Below are positions 7,541-13,419 of a stretch of 16,413 nt of DNA, one piece after another. Under the pieces are notes generated by a model that worked only from the letters and a program-made list of their open reading frames with translations, made no database searches and had not been told where the DNA came from. Where the stretch lies: assembly GCA_029263035.1 (NCBI GenBank), contig JAJCYF010000242.1:1-16413 (forward strand), read 5' to 3'. Position 1 is the first letter of the stretch, and every line of letters starts with the position of its first letter. A program made the translations under genes and the position numbers. This stretch comes from Actinomycetes bacterium. GTDB lineage: Bacteria; Actinomycetota; CADDZG01; JAHWKV01.

Positions 7541-7917
7541 TGCCGGGCTGACTTTTCCCGGTACCAGAAGATCAGCAGGCCGGACAGCAGGTCAAAGCCG
7601 GCCACCAGCAGGGCGAGGGACGAAAACACGCCCCGGCCCACGCCGATCCCCACCGCCGCCGCCGCCCCGAACTTCTGCAGGCTCGCCCAGAGCAGGATCA
7701 CATCGGGCCGGTTGGACACCCTGAGCCCGTGGAGGAGCATGCCGCCGAAAAGGAACATGAACATTCCGACGATGGCAAAGAAGTGCCGGGTGGAGGCGGT
7801 GCTCTCGGCTGCAAGCAGGTCCAGGACGAAGCCGGGGAGTACCAGCTGGGCTGCTCCGGAGACCATGGTGATGGCCGCTATCGCCCGGAGGACCGTTTTG
7901 AGGCGGGCGTTGGTCAT
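7537..7917 (-). CDS. Small four-helix membrane protein of unknown function
   Basis: A 126-residue integral membrane protein with four predicted helices at about 10-30, 45-65, 73-92 and 98-118, and a basic C-terminal tail (YREKSARQ). I do not recognise a named family. The frame is open much further upstream, to 8337, but that part is out of frame with a genuine gene and reads as low-quality His/Arg/Gly-rich shadow. ATG 7917 overlaps the preceding stop as ATGA and gives a clean membrane protein. It overlaps the patatin gene by another ATGA. The fixed position between the lipase and another membrane protein suggests a partner or anchor role, which is inference. Confidence 0.8.
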   Translation of the reverse strand: MTNARLKTVLRAIAAITMVSGAAQLVLPGFVLDLLAAESTASTRHFFAIVGMFMFLFGGMLLHGLRVSNRPDVILLWASLQKFGAAAAVGIGVGRGVFSSLALLVAGFDLLSGLLIFWYREKSARQ

Positions 7918-8381
7918 CTCACAACCTCGATCACGAACCACGAGGCCATTGCAAGCCACTGGACCGTCCAGAGAGTGACCCGTATTACGTTGAGCCGCAT
8001 CCACCGGGACAGGGTGTCCTGCAGGACCACCGGATCGGTGATCCCTGCCTCCATGACCTTGTTGTAGGGGACGATGAACTTCATCGTCAGCCCGGTGGCG
8101 GTCAGGACGCCGGCCAGCACCACAATGGGGACCCACATCAACGGTTCTCCCCACTCGGCGGTGAGCATGATGATCGAGGTCGCGATCATCACCATCGTCA
8201 TGTAGGTGAAGAACCGGGTGGCCGCCTTCACCTGGGGCACGAACTGCGGGTAGTAGTTGTCCACGGTCAGGCTGGATGCGCCGGGGAATGAGAACAGGAC
8301 CAGCGACCAACCGGTTCCGAAGTACATCGACGTACACATGAGCAGGAGGGCGTTGTTGAGGACCACCAGGGTCTCATTCAT
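7914..8381 (-). CDS. Small membrane protein, possibly DUF1772/anthrone oxygenase-like
   Basis: A 155-residue protein starting MNETLVVLNNALLL, with four likely membrane helices at about 9-31, 57-75, 80-103 and 131-152. The arrangement, a conserved-looking VPYNKVM after helix 3 and WMRLNVIRVTLW before helix 4, recalls the DUF1772 (anthrone oxygenase) family; this comes from recall of its general look and is not secure. ATG 8381 overlaps the end of the decarboxylase-fold gene by 8 nt (ATGAATGA), and the 3' end overlaps the next gene by 4 nt. The GTG four codons upstream is an alternative start. The function in the operon is unknown; if DUF1772-like, it could modify an aromatic or polyketide-like molecule. 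Confidence 0.78.
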   Translation of the reverse strand: MNETLVVLNNALLLMCTSMYFGTGWSLVLFSFPGASSLTVDNYYPQFVPQVKAATRFFTYMTMVMIATSIIMLTAEWGEPLMWVPIVVLAGVLTATGLTMKFIVPYNKVMEAGITDPVVLQDTLSRWMRLNVIRVTLWTVQWLAMASWFVIEVVR

Positions 8382-9282
8382 TGAGTCCCGCACCCTCGGC
8401 CACCGTGGGCTCATCGCTGTAGGGAGCGGTGGGAGGGGCCAGCCACTCCTCCGAAAGCCCCAGGTTGACCACACTCTCCAGCCCCTCGGGGGCCTCGGCC
8501 GGCGGGGTATCGAAGGACAGGAACCAGTTTTCGAAGTAGTCGTCCAGGATGCCCTGGGACTCGGAGATGTAGGCGACGAACATGGGCTTGTCGCTGATCC
8601 CCAGTGCCTTCAGCGGCTGGATCCGGGGATGGTCTCCCAGGTAGAGGCGGGCGCTGGCTGCCGGCCCCGCCCGGAACCCGGCCCGGCCCTTGAAGTAGAC
8701 ATAGGACTTCATCAGCATCCCGCGGAAGGCGCAGTAGTTCGCCGCGCCGGTGGCGATGGGGAAGTTGTCGTGCTTGGGCCGGCCGATCTCTATACGCATG
8801 ACCAGCTGCCCGTCCAGGTCGTACTGGCTGGCCACCTGTTTTTCGCCGATCTCGAAGCTGAGGTTGGCCTGATGTTTGGGCATCCCCCAGATTCCCTTGC
8901 CGCCCTTGACCGAGACCTCGGTGGAGACCGGCAGGTCGATCACGTACTGGCCGAACCCATAATGTTTCTGGAGCAACAGCGGTAGCAGCCGGGGAGCCGG
9001 CCGGGCGCCGTGGGTGCAGCCGATGGCGATCGAAAACTCGATGTACTTGCCGATGTCGGTAGACCGGTAGTCGACGACCGTGATCATCAGCACTGCGTTC
9101 TTCCAGGCCCGAAGGGGCCACACCTCGTTGCCCTGAAGCAGGTCCTTGGCCCTCTCCGGATCGATGGCAAAGGCCGCCATGAGCGCCGGGGTTTTGTCCG
9201 AGTTGACCGGCAGGGTGAACCCGATGCCGTCGACCAGCGAGTGGCGGCCGGTCTGCTGCTTGATGCGCCTGGGGATTCTCAC
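8374..9282 (-). CDS. Acetoacetate decarboxylase (ADC) fold family protein
   Basis: A 302-residue protein of the ADC superfamily. The family signature around the Schiff-base lysine is present as KGIWGMPKH (Lys136 in the PK pair), followed by the expected beta strands, LSFEIGEKQ and QLVMRIEIG. In Clostridium ADC two adjacent lysines are used; here the second is His137, so true acetoacetate decarboxylation is doubtful and an aldolase, hydratase or other Schiff-base role is possible. The start is GTG 9282: it has an excellent AAAGGAG 8 nt upstream and overlaps the hydrolase stop as GTGA. The frame stays open further upstream to 9447, but that stretch lies within the hydrolase gene and looks like shadow. 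It is the second gene of the operon. Confidence 0.87.
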   Translation of the reverse strand: MRIPRRIKQQTGRHSLVDGIGFTLPVNSDKTPALMAAFAIDPERAKDLLQGNEVWPLRAWKNAVLMITVVDYRSTDIGKYIEFSIAIGCTHGARPAPRLLPLLLQKHYGFGQYVIDLPVSTEVSVKGGKGIWGMPKHQANLSFEIGEKQVASQYDLDGQLVMRIEIGRPKHDNFPIATGAANYCAFRGMLMKSYVYFKGRAGFRAGPAASARLYLGDHPRIQPLKALGISDKPMFVAYISESQGILDDYFENWFLSFDTPPAEAPEGLESVVNLGLSEEWLAPPTAPYSDEPTVAEGAGLNE

Positions 9283-10307
9283 GCCTGAAGCTCCTTTAGG
9301 ATCCAGGGAAATACGTCGCGGGCCGCGTTTTTCCCCATGAACATGTCCAGGTGCCCGTAGTCGGGCGCCAGGTGGAAGGTGTGGTAGCCGCTCCGGTGGG
9401 AGTTGAAGTAGTCGAAGGTCCGCTGCTGGCTCTCCGGCAAAAAGCACAGGTTCTTATCGCCCGCCAGGAAGGCAAAGCGGGCGTCGGTCTGGGGCGGTGA
9501 GGCGACGAAGCTCTCCGGCAGTTGGCCGTAGCTCGCCTCGGACACCAGATGCCCCTCAACCACGCAGCGGGCCATCTGGTGGAAGAAGGTCAGCGGGACG
9601 TGGCCGAACTCCTCCTTCAGCCACTCGTGGGTCTCGTCGTTCAGTTGCTCGTGCGACCACAACGCCGGCCAGCCGGTTCCGTAGGTGAAGCTCACCCACT
9701 TGCAGACCGGGTTGTTGCACTCACGGTGGGTCAGGGAGACGAACCGGTTGAGGAGGCGGGCGAACGTGGTGGGAGGATCGAGCCCCCACCGAGGGTCCAT
9801 GTAACGGGTGATCCGGGCGACCACCGGCGCCACCGCCCGGATCTTGAACTTGGAGAACCCGGGGATGACCGGGTGAAGCGACACCGCGTTGCTCACGATG
9901 GTCTTGACCTCCGGGACCAGCCCGGCGACCGCAGACATCATGAAGCTGGTGGACCCCTGGCAGTGGATCACGGCCTTGATCTCATCGGTCCCGGTTGCCT
10001 GGGCCACCGTTCGCACCGCCGCCGGGTGGTCGTACATCGCCGCCTGGTCCAGGGTCCACTCATTCGGAGGAAGATCGATCGAGGCCCGCCAGTTCTCGAG
10101 CCAAACGTCGTAGCCGTCCTCCAGGAGCATGTCGACCAGGGTGGTCTCCACCGGGGCCCGGAAGATGTTGCCCCGGACCCCCGCCCCGTGTACCAGGATC
10201 ACCGGACCCCGGCCGGGGGCACGTTCGCCGCGCACGTGAACGAGGTTGCACTCCAGCCCGTCGCCCGCCTGAAAGGGGACGACCTCGTCTTCGTGGGCCT
10301 CATGCAT
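9279..10307 (-). CDS. Alpha/beta hydrolase with a cysteine nucleophile elbow
   Basis: First gene of the six-gene minus-strand operon; 342 residues. The oxyanion region is ILVHGAGVRG (His40-Gly41). The nucleophile elbow reads AVIHCQGSTSF, placing Cys116 where a Ser normally sits. Asp284 (LAGDKN) and His319 (PDYGHLDMF) complete a Cys-Asp-His triad. Cys at this place is typical of PHA synthases and, from recall, of alpha/beta hydrolase modules linked to GMC oxidoreductases in actinobacteria, so acyl transfer or ester chemistry on a hydrophobic substrate is likely. There is no signal peptide. ATG 10307 has AAGGTGG about 12 nt upstream, a long spacing. Promoter elements would lie in 10308-10380 and are not clear. 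Confidence 0.87.
   Translation of the reverse strand: MHEAHEDEVVPFQAGDGLECNLVHVRGERAPGRGPVILVHGAGVRGNIFRAPVETTLVDMLLEDGYDVWLENWRASIDLPPNEWTLDQAAMYDHPAAVRTVAQATGTDEIKAVIHCQGSTSFMMSAVAGLVPEVKTIVSNAVSLHPVIPGFSKFKIRAVAPVVARITRYMDPRWGLDPPTTFARLLNRFVSLTHRECNNPVCKWVSFTYGTGWPALWSHEQLNDETHEWLKEEFGHVPLTFFHQMARCVVEGHLVSEASYGQLPESFVASPPQTDARFAFLAGDKNLCFLPESQQRTFDYFNSHRSGYHTFHLAPDYGHLDMFMGKNAARDVFPWILKELQA
9291..9297 (-). promoter_or_regulatory. Ribosome binding site that fixes the ADC-fold gene start
   Basis: Read on the minus strand, AAAGGAG lies 8 nt before GTG 9282. It is one of the best Shine-Dalgarno sequences in the window and sits inside the last codons of the hydrolase gene. It decides in favour of the GTG start over the longer open frame, and suggests the second gene is made in high amount relative to plain coupling. 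Confidence 0.75.
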
Positions 10308-10496
10308 CGGAGTGATCGACCACCTTGTTCGGCTTCCGCAATACCTATCCGAACGTTAACCCCATGGCGCCCCGCAGCCTAGGGGGATAGCTCCCTTTAT
10401 TTCTTGGGAATTCCCCCATTTTGTCCCCGGATGCAGCAAGTAGCCTCCGGCCGGGACGGGCAAGGGCTTTGTCGTTTCTGGCATGATGTCGCGCAG
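10308..10496. promoter_or_regulatory. Divergent intergenic region between the hydrolase operon and the deaminase gene
   Basis: This 189-bp gap separates two divergent units and should hold promoters for both. It includes a less GC-rich stretch (about 10385-10425) with a weak hairpin, AGGGGGA / TCCCTTT with loop TAGC (10381-10398, two G-T pairs), and the palindrome GGGAATTCCC (10406-10415). CATGAT at 10482-10487 is a possible -10 for the deaminase. No -35/-10 pair is convincing on either strand, and no operator is recognised. Confidence 0.4.
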
Positions 10497-10949
10497 ATGC
10501 CCAAGGCCAAGCCACCCACCGACTGGGATACCTACTTCCTCGACCTCGCGCGCCAGGCGGCGACCCGTTCCAGTTGCACCCAGCACCGGCACGGGGCGGT
10601 GATCGTTTCCAACCGCCACGTCAGGTCGACCGGCTACAACGGCACCCCGTCCGGTCACGCCAACTGCGGGGAGGGAGGATGCCCCCGGGGACGGACCGGT
10701 AACGCCGGCGAGCCCTGCCTGGGGCTGCATGCGGAGGCCAATGCAATCCTGTACGCCGATCCGCATCAGCGGGACGGCGCAACCCTGTACATCACGGGCC
10801 CGCCCTGCCTGGAGTGCGCCAAGCTGATAGCCAACTCAGGGCTGCGGGAGGTGGTGGCTCCGTTTACCGAGGACGGCGCAGCCGAGCTGGTGAAGGAGTT
10901 CCTGCTGGACTGCAAGGTCCGGGTTCGTTTTATCCGGCCGGGAGCCTGA
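10497..10949 (+). CDS. dCMP deaminase family protein (zinc-dependent)
   Basis: Predicted cytosolic deoxycytidylate deaminase, which would convert dCMP to dUMP for thymidylate synthesis. From ATG 10497 the protein is 150 residues. The zinc and catalytic motif is LHAEANAI (His78, Glu80), with PPCLECAKLI giving Cys104 and Cys107. The segment GYNGTPSGHANCGEGGCPRG (47-66) matches the family's loop with extra Cys/His residues that bind a second zinc in some members. The frame is open further upstream (TTG 10404, ATG 10431), but those residues do not fit the family, whose domain starts near DWDTYFLDLA. No ribosome site precedes ATG 10497. ComEB-like or other cytidine/deoxycytidylate deaminases are alternatives within the same fold. 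Confidence 0.9.
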   Translation: MPKAKPPTDWDTYFLDLARQAATRSSCTQHRHGAVIVSNRHVRSTGYNGTPSGHANCGEGGCPRGRTGNAGEPCLGLHAEANAILYADPHQRDGATLYITGPPCLECAKLIANSGLREVVAPFTEDGAAELVKEFLLDCKVRVRFIRPGA

Positions 10950-10966
10950 CCACGCCTTAGGCGGGT

Positions 10967-12343
10967 TTAGGCGGGTTCGGTGATGTTGGCCACCGAGGTC
11001 CAGCTGCGGCCCAGATAGATCGCCATGCAAGCGGCGGCCTCATCGTCGCCCGCCACTACAAACGGGTTGCCCAGGAATGTATTGACCGTGGTTGAGGCGC
11101 CCGGCTCCAGGCGCTCTGGAGTCAGGTCCCTGACTCCCTCCTGCCCCAGCTCGAACAGCTTCACCGCCCGCCCGGTCTGGTTGTTGAAGGTGATCTGAGT
11201 TTCCTGGACATCGGCCAGGGACGGAAGGGTCCCCTCGTTGGTGCAGGCCAGGGGCTCGAGGACCACCGGCCCTCCGGCCGGCTGAGACTCGTAGGTTCTG
11301 ACACACCGGTAATCCTCAGGCAGCCAGGAGGACGCCCCACCGTCGTTGTGGGCACGGACCTTAAAACAGGCCTCGGAGTTGGGAGCCAGGCCCCGCCAGA
11401 TGAAGCTCTTTTGATTGGGGTCGGCGTTGCGCCGCTCGGCCGGGTCGCCGCTGCGTTCGATGACAAAACCGGCTTCGTTCTCCGACCGGTCCCTCCACCT
11501 AAGCCGAACCGATGTGTCGTCGATGGCGGTCAACACCAGATTGGACGGCGCAGCCGGTTTAACGGATGTCCCCGCAACGCCGGCGGCAGAGGAGGCGGCT
11601 TCGCCGTTCCCCGTTGCACCCGCGGTAGCGGTCCCGGCGGCTCCCGGGGTTGCCGTTGCACTGGCGCTTGCCGCAGCCTCTCCAGCGGCTCCCGACTGGC
11701 CCGATCCCGAGGGGCGCGGGGTAGATGTGTTCCTGGGGGAGGCGGCTGAACCTCTGCCCCCGCTTCCGCCGCCGGAGCCGCCGGAGGCCGGCGACCCGGT
11801 TGCGCCCGACTCTTCGTCCGCGGACTGGGCAGAGGTGGACGGCTCATCGCCCGGGTCGGCCGAGAAGAAGGTCGCCAGCGGTCCGCGGGGGTTCCCGATG
11901 TCGGCAAGGCTGGAGATGGGCGCCACCTGGGGCAACACGAGCAGGATCGCAAGGACGGCGGTGACAAAACCGATGGTGTTGGTCCGGGCGCGCAGCCCAA
12001 GGCCGATGGCTCGCGGCCGGGGGATACGGCGGAAGATGGCCGGCAGGGGAGCGGGGAGGCGGCGCGGTGCACGCCGGCCCTCGGGTGCGTTGATGAGGCG
12101 CTCCTCGGCGTCGGCCAGCTCGTCAAGCGCCATGGTTCGCACTCCGGCGGCGCGCTTGTTGACCCGGGTCCAGAACGGGCTGGGGAACACCGGGACGACC
12201 TCAGCCTCGACCTGCTCGGCCAGCAGTGCCTGCTCGGCGCCGGCCAGTTCCTCCCTGGTGTAGCTGCGAACCCGGTCAACGCGTGCGTCGACCGAAGCCC
12301 AAAAGCCGTTATCGAACTCCGGGGTGATCTGCTGATCGCTCAT
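10967..12343 (-). CDS. Membrane-anchored putative anti-sigma factor with FnIII and VHL-like domains
   Basis: A 458-residue single-pass protein encoded directly after a sigma factor, with ATGA overlap. Layout: cytoplasmic N-terminus with a duplicated motif (residues 10-44 and 53-87, sharing FW, R, VR, EL and AE positions), a basic stretch (91-120), one helix at 122-142 (IGFVTAVLAILLVLPQV), a Gly/Ser/Ala/Thr-rich linker at about 160-262, a fibronectin type III-like domain at about 264-350 (VRLRWRDRSENEAGFVIERS and later CFKVRAHN), and a C-terminal region (380-446) resembling the pVHL beta domain (ITFNNQTGRAVKLFEL; LEPGASTTVNTFLGNPFVV). There is no HxxxCxxC zinc anti-sigma motif. The anti-sigma role is inferred from gene order and topology. 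The outside domains could sense cell-wall or surface conditions. Confidence 0.82.
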   Translation of the reverse strand: MSDQQITPEFDNGFWASVDARVDRVRSYTREELAGAEQALLAEQVEAEVVPVFPSPFWTRVNKRAAGVRTMALDELADAEERLINAPEGRRAPRRLPAPLPAIFRRIPRPRAIGLGLRARTNTIGFVTAVLAILLVLPQVAPISSLADIGNPRGPLATFFSADPGDEPSTSAQSADEESGATGSPASGGSGGGSGGRGSAASPRNTSTPRPSGSGQSGAAGEAAASASATATPGAAGTATAGATGNGEAASSAAGVAGTSVKPAAPSNLVLTAIDDTSVRLRWRDRSENEAGFVIERSGDPAERRNADPNQKSFIWRGLAPNSEACFKVRAHNDGGASSWLPEDYRCVRTYESQPAGGPVVLEPLACTNEGTLPSLADVQETQITFNNQTGRAVKLFELGQEGVRDLTPERLEPGASTTVNTFLGNPFVVAGDDEAAACMAIYLGRSWTSVANITEPA

Positions 12344-12906
12344 CGAAGTTCCTCCGCGCTGTCGGAGAGGTCTTCGCGCAGGGCACGAAAGGCTCGCTTG
12401 AGGTGGGTCTTAACCGATGCGACCTCCACCCCCATCCGTCGGGCGGCCGAGCTGCGGTCCATTCCCTCCAGGTAGCAGTAGGTGATGGCCTCGCGCTGGC
12501 GCTTGGGGAGCGTCTTTACCGCCTCCTCGATAACCAGCCGCGAAAGGAGCCGGTCCGGGTCGTGTCCGTCTCGCTCCGGCCGCTGGTCGGTCCACCACTG
12601 AAGGCGCTTGCGCTGGCGGTTGAGGCCCCGGAGCTTGTTCTTCGCCAGGTTTTTGGCCACGGTGGTCACGTAGCTCTCGTTGTTGGAGGGCGGCTCGAAG
12701 CGGGCCAGGAGCGTGATCATCGTTTCGCTTGCAACGTCCATGGCCTCCGAGTGGTCCTTCAGGATCTGCGTGGCTATGCCGTAGGCGATCCGCGCCAGAG
12801 CTTCATGCTCCGGCCGGGCGAGCGACTCGCTCATCTTGTCCGGGTGCTCTCGGCGCGCTGCAGAAGGGACTCCTTCAATCGCGTTGGGACCGCCGGGGTT
12901 GGCCAT
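12340..12906 (-). CDS. RNA polymerase sigma factor, ECF-like sigma-70 family
   Basis: Alternative sigma factor with region 2 at about residues 36-100 (AMDVASETMITLLARF, YVTTVAKNLAKNKLRGLNRQ) and region 4 at about 124-176, ending in a helix-turn-helix (DRSSAARRMGVEVASVKTHL). Numbering uses ATG 12906 (188 residues). Other in-frame starts are ATG 12963, 12924 and 12834. None has a good ribosome site. The bases upstream of 12906 become AT-rich, while the part from 12906 onward looks coding, so 12906 is a compromise; 12834 would give a minimal 164-residue ECF factor. A TAGTTA hexamer 6 nt before ATG 12963 could mark a leaderless longer form. The stop overlaps the anti-sigma start as ATGA. It probably controls its own operon and surface genes. 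Confidence 0.88.
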   Translation of the reverse strand: MANPGGPNAIEGVPSAARREHPDKMSESLARPEHEALARIAYGIATQILKDHSEAMDVASETMITLLARFEPPSNNESYVTTVAKNLAKNKLRGLNRQRKRLQWWTDQRPERDGHDPDRLLSRLVIEEAVKTLPKRQREAITYCYLEGMDRSSAARRMGVEVASVKTHLKRAFRALREDLSDSAEELR

Positions 12907-13095
12907 TGATAGATCGAACACCATAAAAGCGGTCTGCGGGGGACATTTCCCGGAATAAAGCATCGCGCGTAACTATTTAAGTAATTAGAAGTCGAAAAAG
13001 TTGCGCCGCTTGTACCCCACTAAGGCTTCTGGCGGTGTTTGTAAATACACAACGAGAAAAATTCAGCATCTCAAAGCATTGCGGAGGCCAAGGTA
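12907..13095. promoter_or_regulatory. AT-rich divergent promoter region of the sigma factor operon and a small membrane protein gene
   Basis: The stretch 12961-13080 is clearly more AT-rich than its surroundings and lies between divergent genes. On the minus strand GCAACTT, resembling an ECF-type -35 (GGAACTT), lies about 35 bp before ATG 12963, and TTAAATAGTT lies about 6 nt before it. On the plus strand TAAATA (13042-13047) is a -10 candidate. None of the pairs has ideal spacing, so the calls are tentative. Autoregulation by the adjacent sigma factor is an inference. Confidence 0.4.
13083..13087 (+). promoter_or_regulatory. Ribosome binding site of the small membrane protein gene
   Basis: GGAGG lies 8 nt before ATG 13096, an ideal spacing. 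It is the main evidence, besides protein content, that this short frame is a real gene. Confidence 0.65.
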
Positions 13096-13335
13096 ATGAC
13101 CTGGATTCAAGTAGCGCTAGCGATACCGGCAGCATTTTTCGTCTGGACATTGGTCCGCGATTTTAAGGCCGGCCTCAGTGAGGAGCGCCTTTGGGGCGAT
13201 CCCGAGCTGGAGGAGAACGCAGCCTTTTCCAACCGTCCCGAGTGGGAGACCACTTCCTGCAAGATCTACGATTTTCAGCCGCCCCGCTCCAACGCCGGCG
13301 GTCTGACTCAGCTCCCGCTGGACCGGGAAGCCTGA
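13096..13335 (+). CDS. Small single-pass membrane protein, unknown
   Basis: A 79-residue protein: an N-terminal hydrophobic helix (about 4-20, IQVALAIPAAFFVWTLV) followed by a charged, soluble tail (RDFKAGLSEERLW, then NRPEWETTSCKIYDF). I recognise no family. The frame has a good GGAGG 8 nt upstream, ends in TGA at 13333-13335, and is followed 10 nt later by a strong hairpin, so it looks like a complete one-gene unit. It is divergent from the sigma/anti-sigma pair and may share its regulatory region. Whether it belongs to that stress response is unknown. Confidence 0.62.
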   Translation: MTWIQVALAIPAAFFVWTLVRDFKAGLSEERLWGDPELEENAAFSNRPEWETTSCKIYDFQPPRSNAGGLTQLPLDREA

Positions 13336-13345
13336 GACAAACGTC

Positions 13346-13380
13346 CCTCCCCCGAGCCGCCTTGCGCGGTTCGGGGGAGG
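13346..13380 (+). terminator. Strong GC-rich hairpin after the small membrane protein gene
   Basis: A 15-bp stem, CCTCCCCCGAGCCGC (13346-13360) pairing with GCGGTTCGGGGGAGG (13366-13380) with one G-T pair, around the 5-nt loop CTTGC. No T-run follows (ATGACAATC), so it is not a classical intrinsic terminator by itself. It may act together with the next hairpin or protect the 3' end of the mRNA. Confidence 0.6.
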
Positions 13381-13389
13381 ATGACAATC

Positions 13390-13419
13390 AAATGAGGCGC
13401 CCTTCGGGGCGCCTCATTT
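13390..13419. terminator. Bidirectional terminator hairpin with UUCG loop
   Basis: A perfect 13-bp stem, AAATGAGGCGCCC (13390-13402) pairing with GGGCGCCTCATTT (13407-13419), around the stable tetraloop TTCG. On the plus strand it is followed by ATTTATTTC, a fair T-rich tail; on the minus strand A/T flanks are also present. It lies between the convergent small membrane protein and radical SAM genes and can serve both. The radical SAM stop codon (TAA, 13418-13420) overlaps the stem's edge. Confidence 0.8.

Noticed and set aside
5240..7978. A 912-codon open frame on the plus strand
   Set aside because: It runs antisense to the metallophosphoesterase, patatin and small membrane protein genes. 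Its translation is rich in His, Gly, Arg and Gln with no motif, as expected of an antisense frame in high-GC DNA.
7918..8337. Upstream extension of the four-helix membrane protein frame
   Set aside because: It overlaps the other membrane protein in a different frame and reads as His/Arg/Asp/Gly-rich noise; the ATGA at 7914-7917 gives the natural start.
9283..9447. Upstream extension of the ADC-fold frame
   Set aside because: Lies within the hydrolase coding region and is Pro/Arg-rich; the strong AAAGGAG before GTG 9282 marks the real start.
9522..10382. A 286-codon plus-strand frame
   Set aside because: Antisense to the alpha/beta hydrolase, which has a full catalytic set; the translation shows no domain.
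10406..10415. Palindrome GGGAATTCCC as an operator
   Set aside because: A single 10-bp palindrome with no second copy or known regulator match; could be chance.
11415..12263. A 282-codon plus-strand frame rich in Ala, Pro and Ser
   Set aside because: Antisense to the low-complexity linker and flanks of the putative anti-sigma protein; the composition reflects that linker. The minus-strand reading has a membrane helix, FnIII and coupling with the sigma gene.
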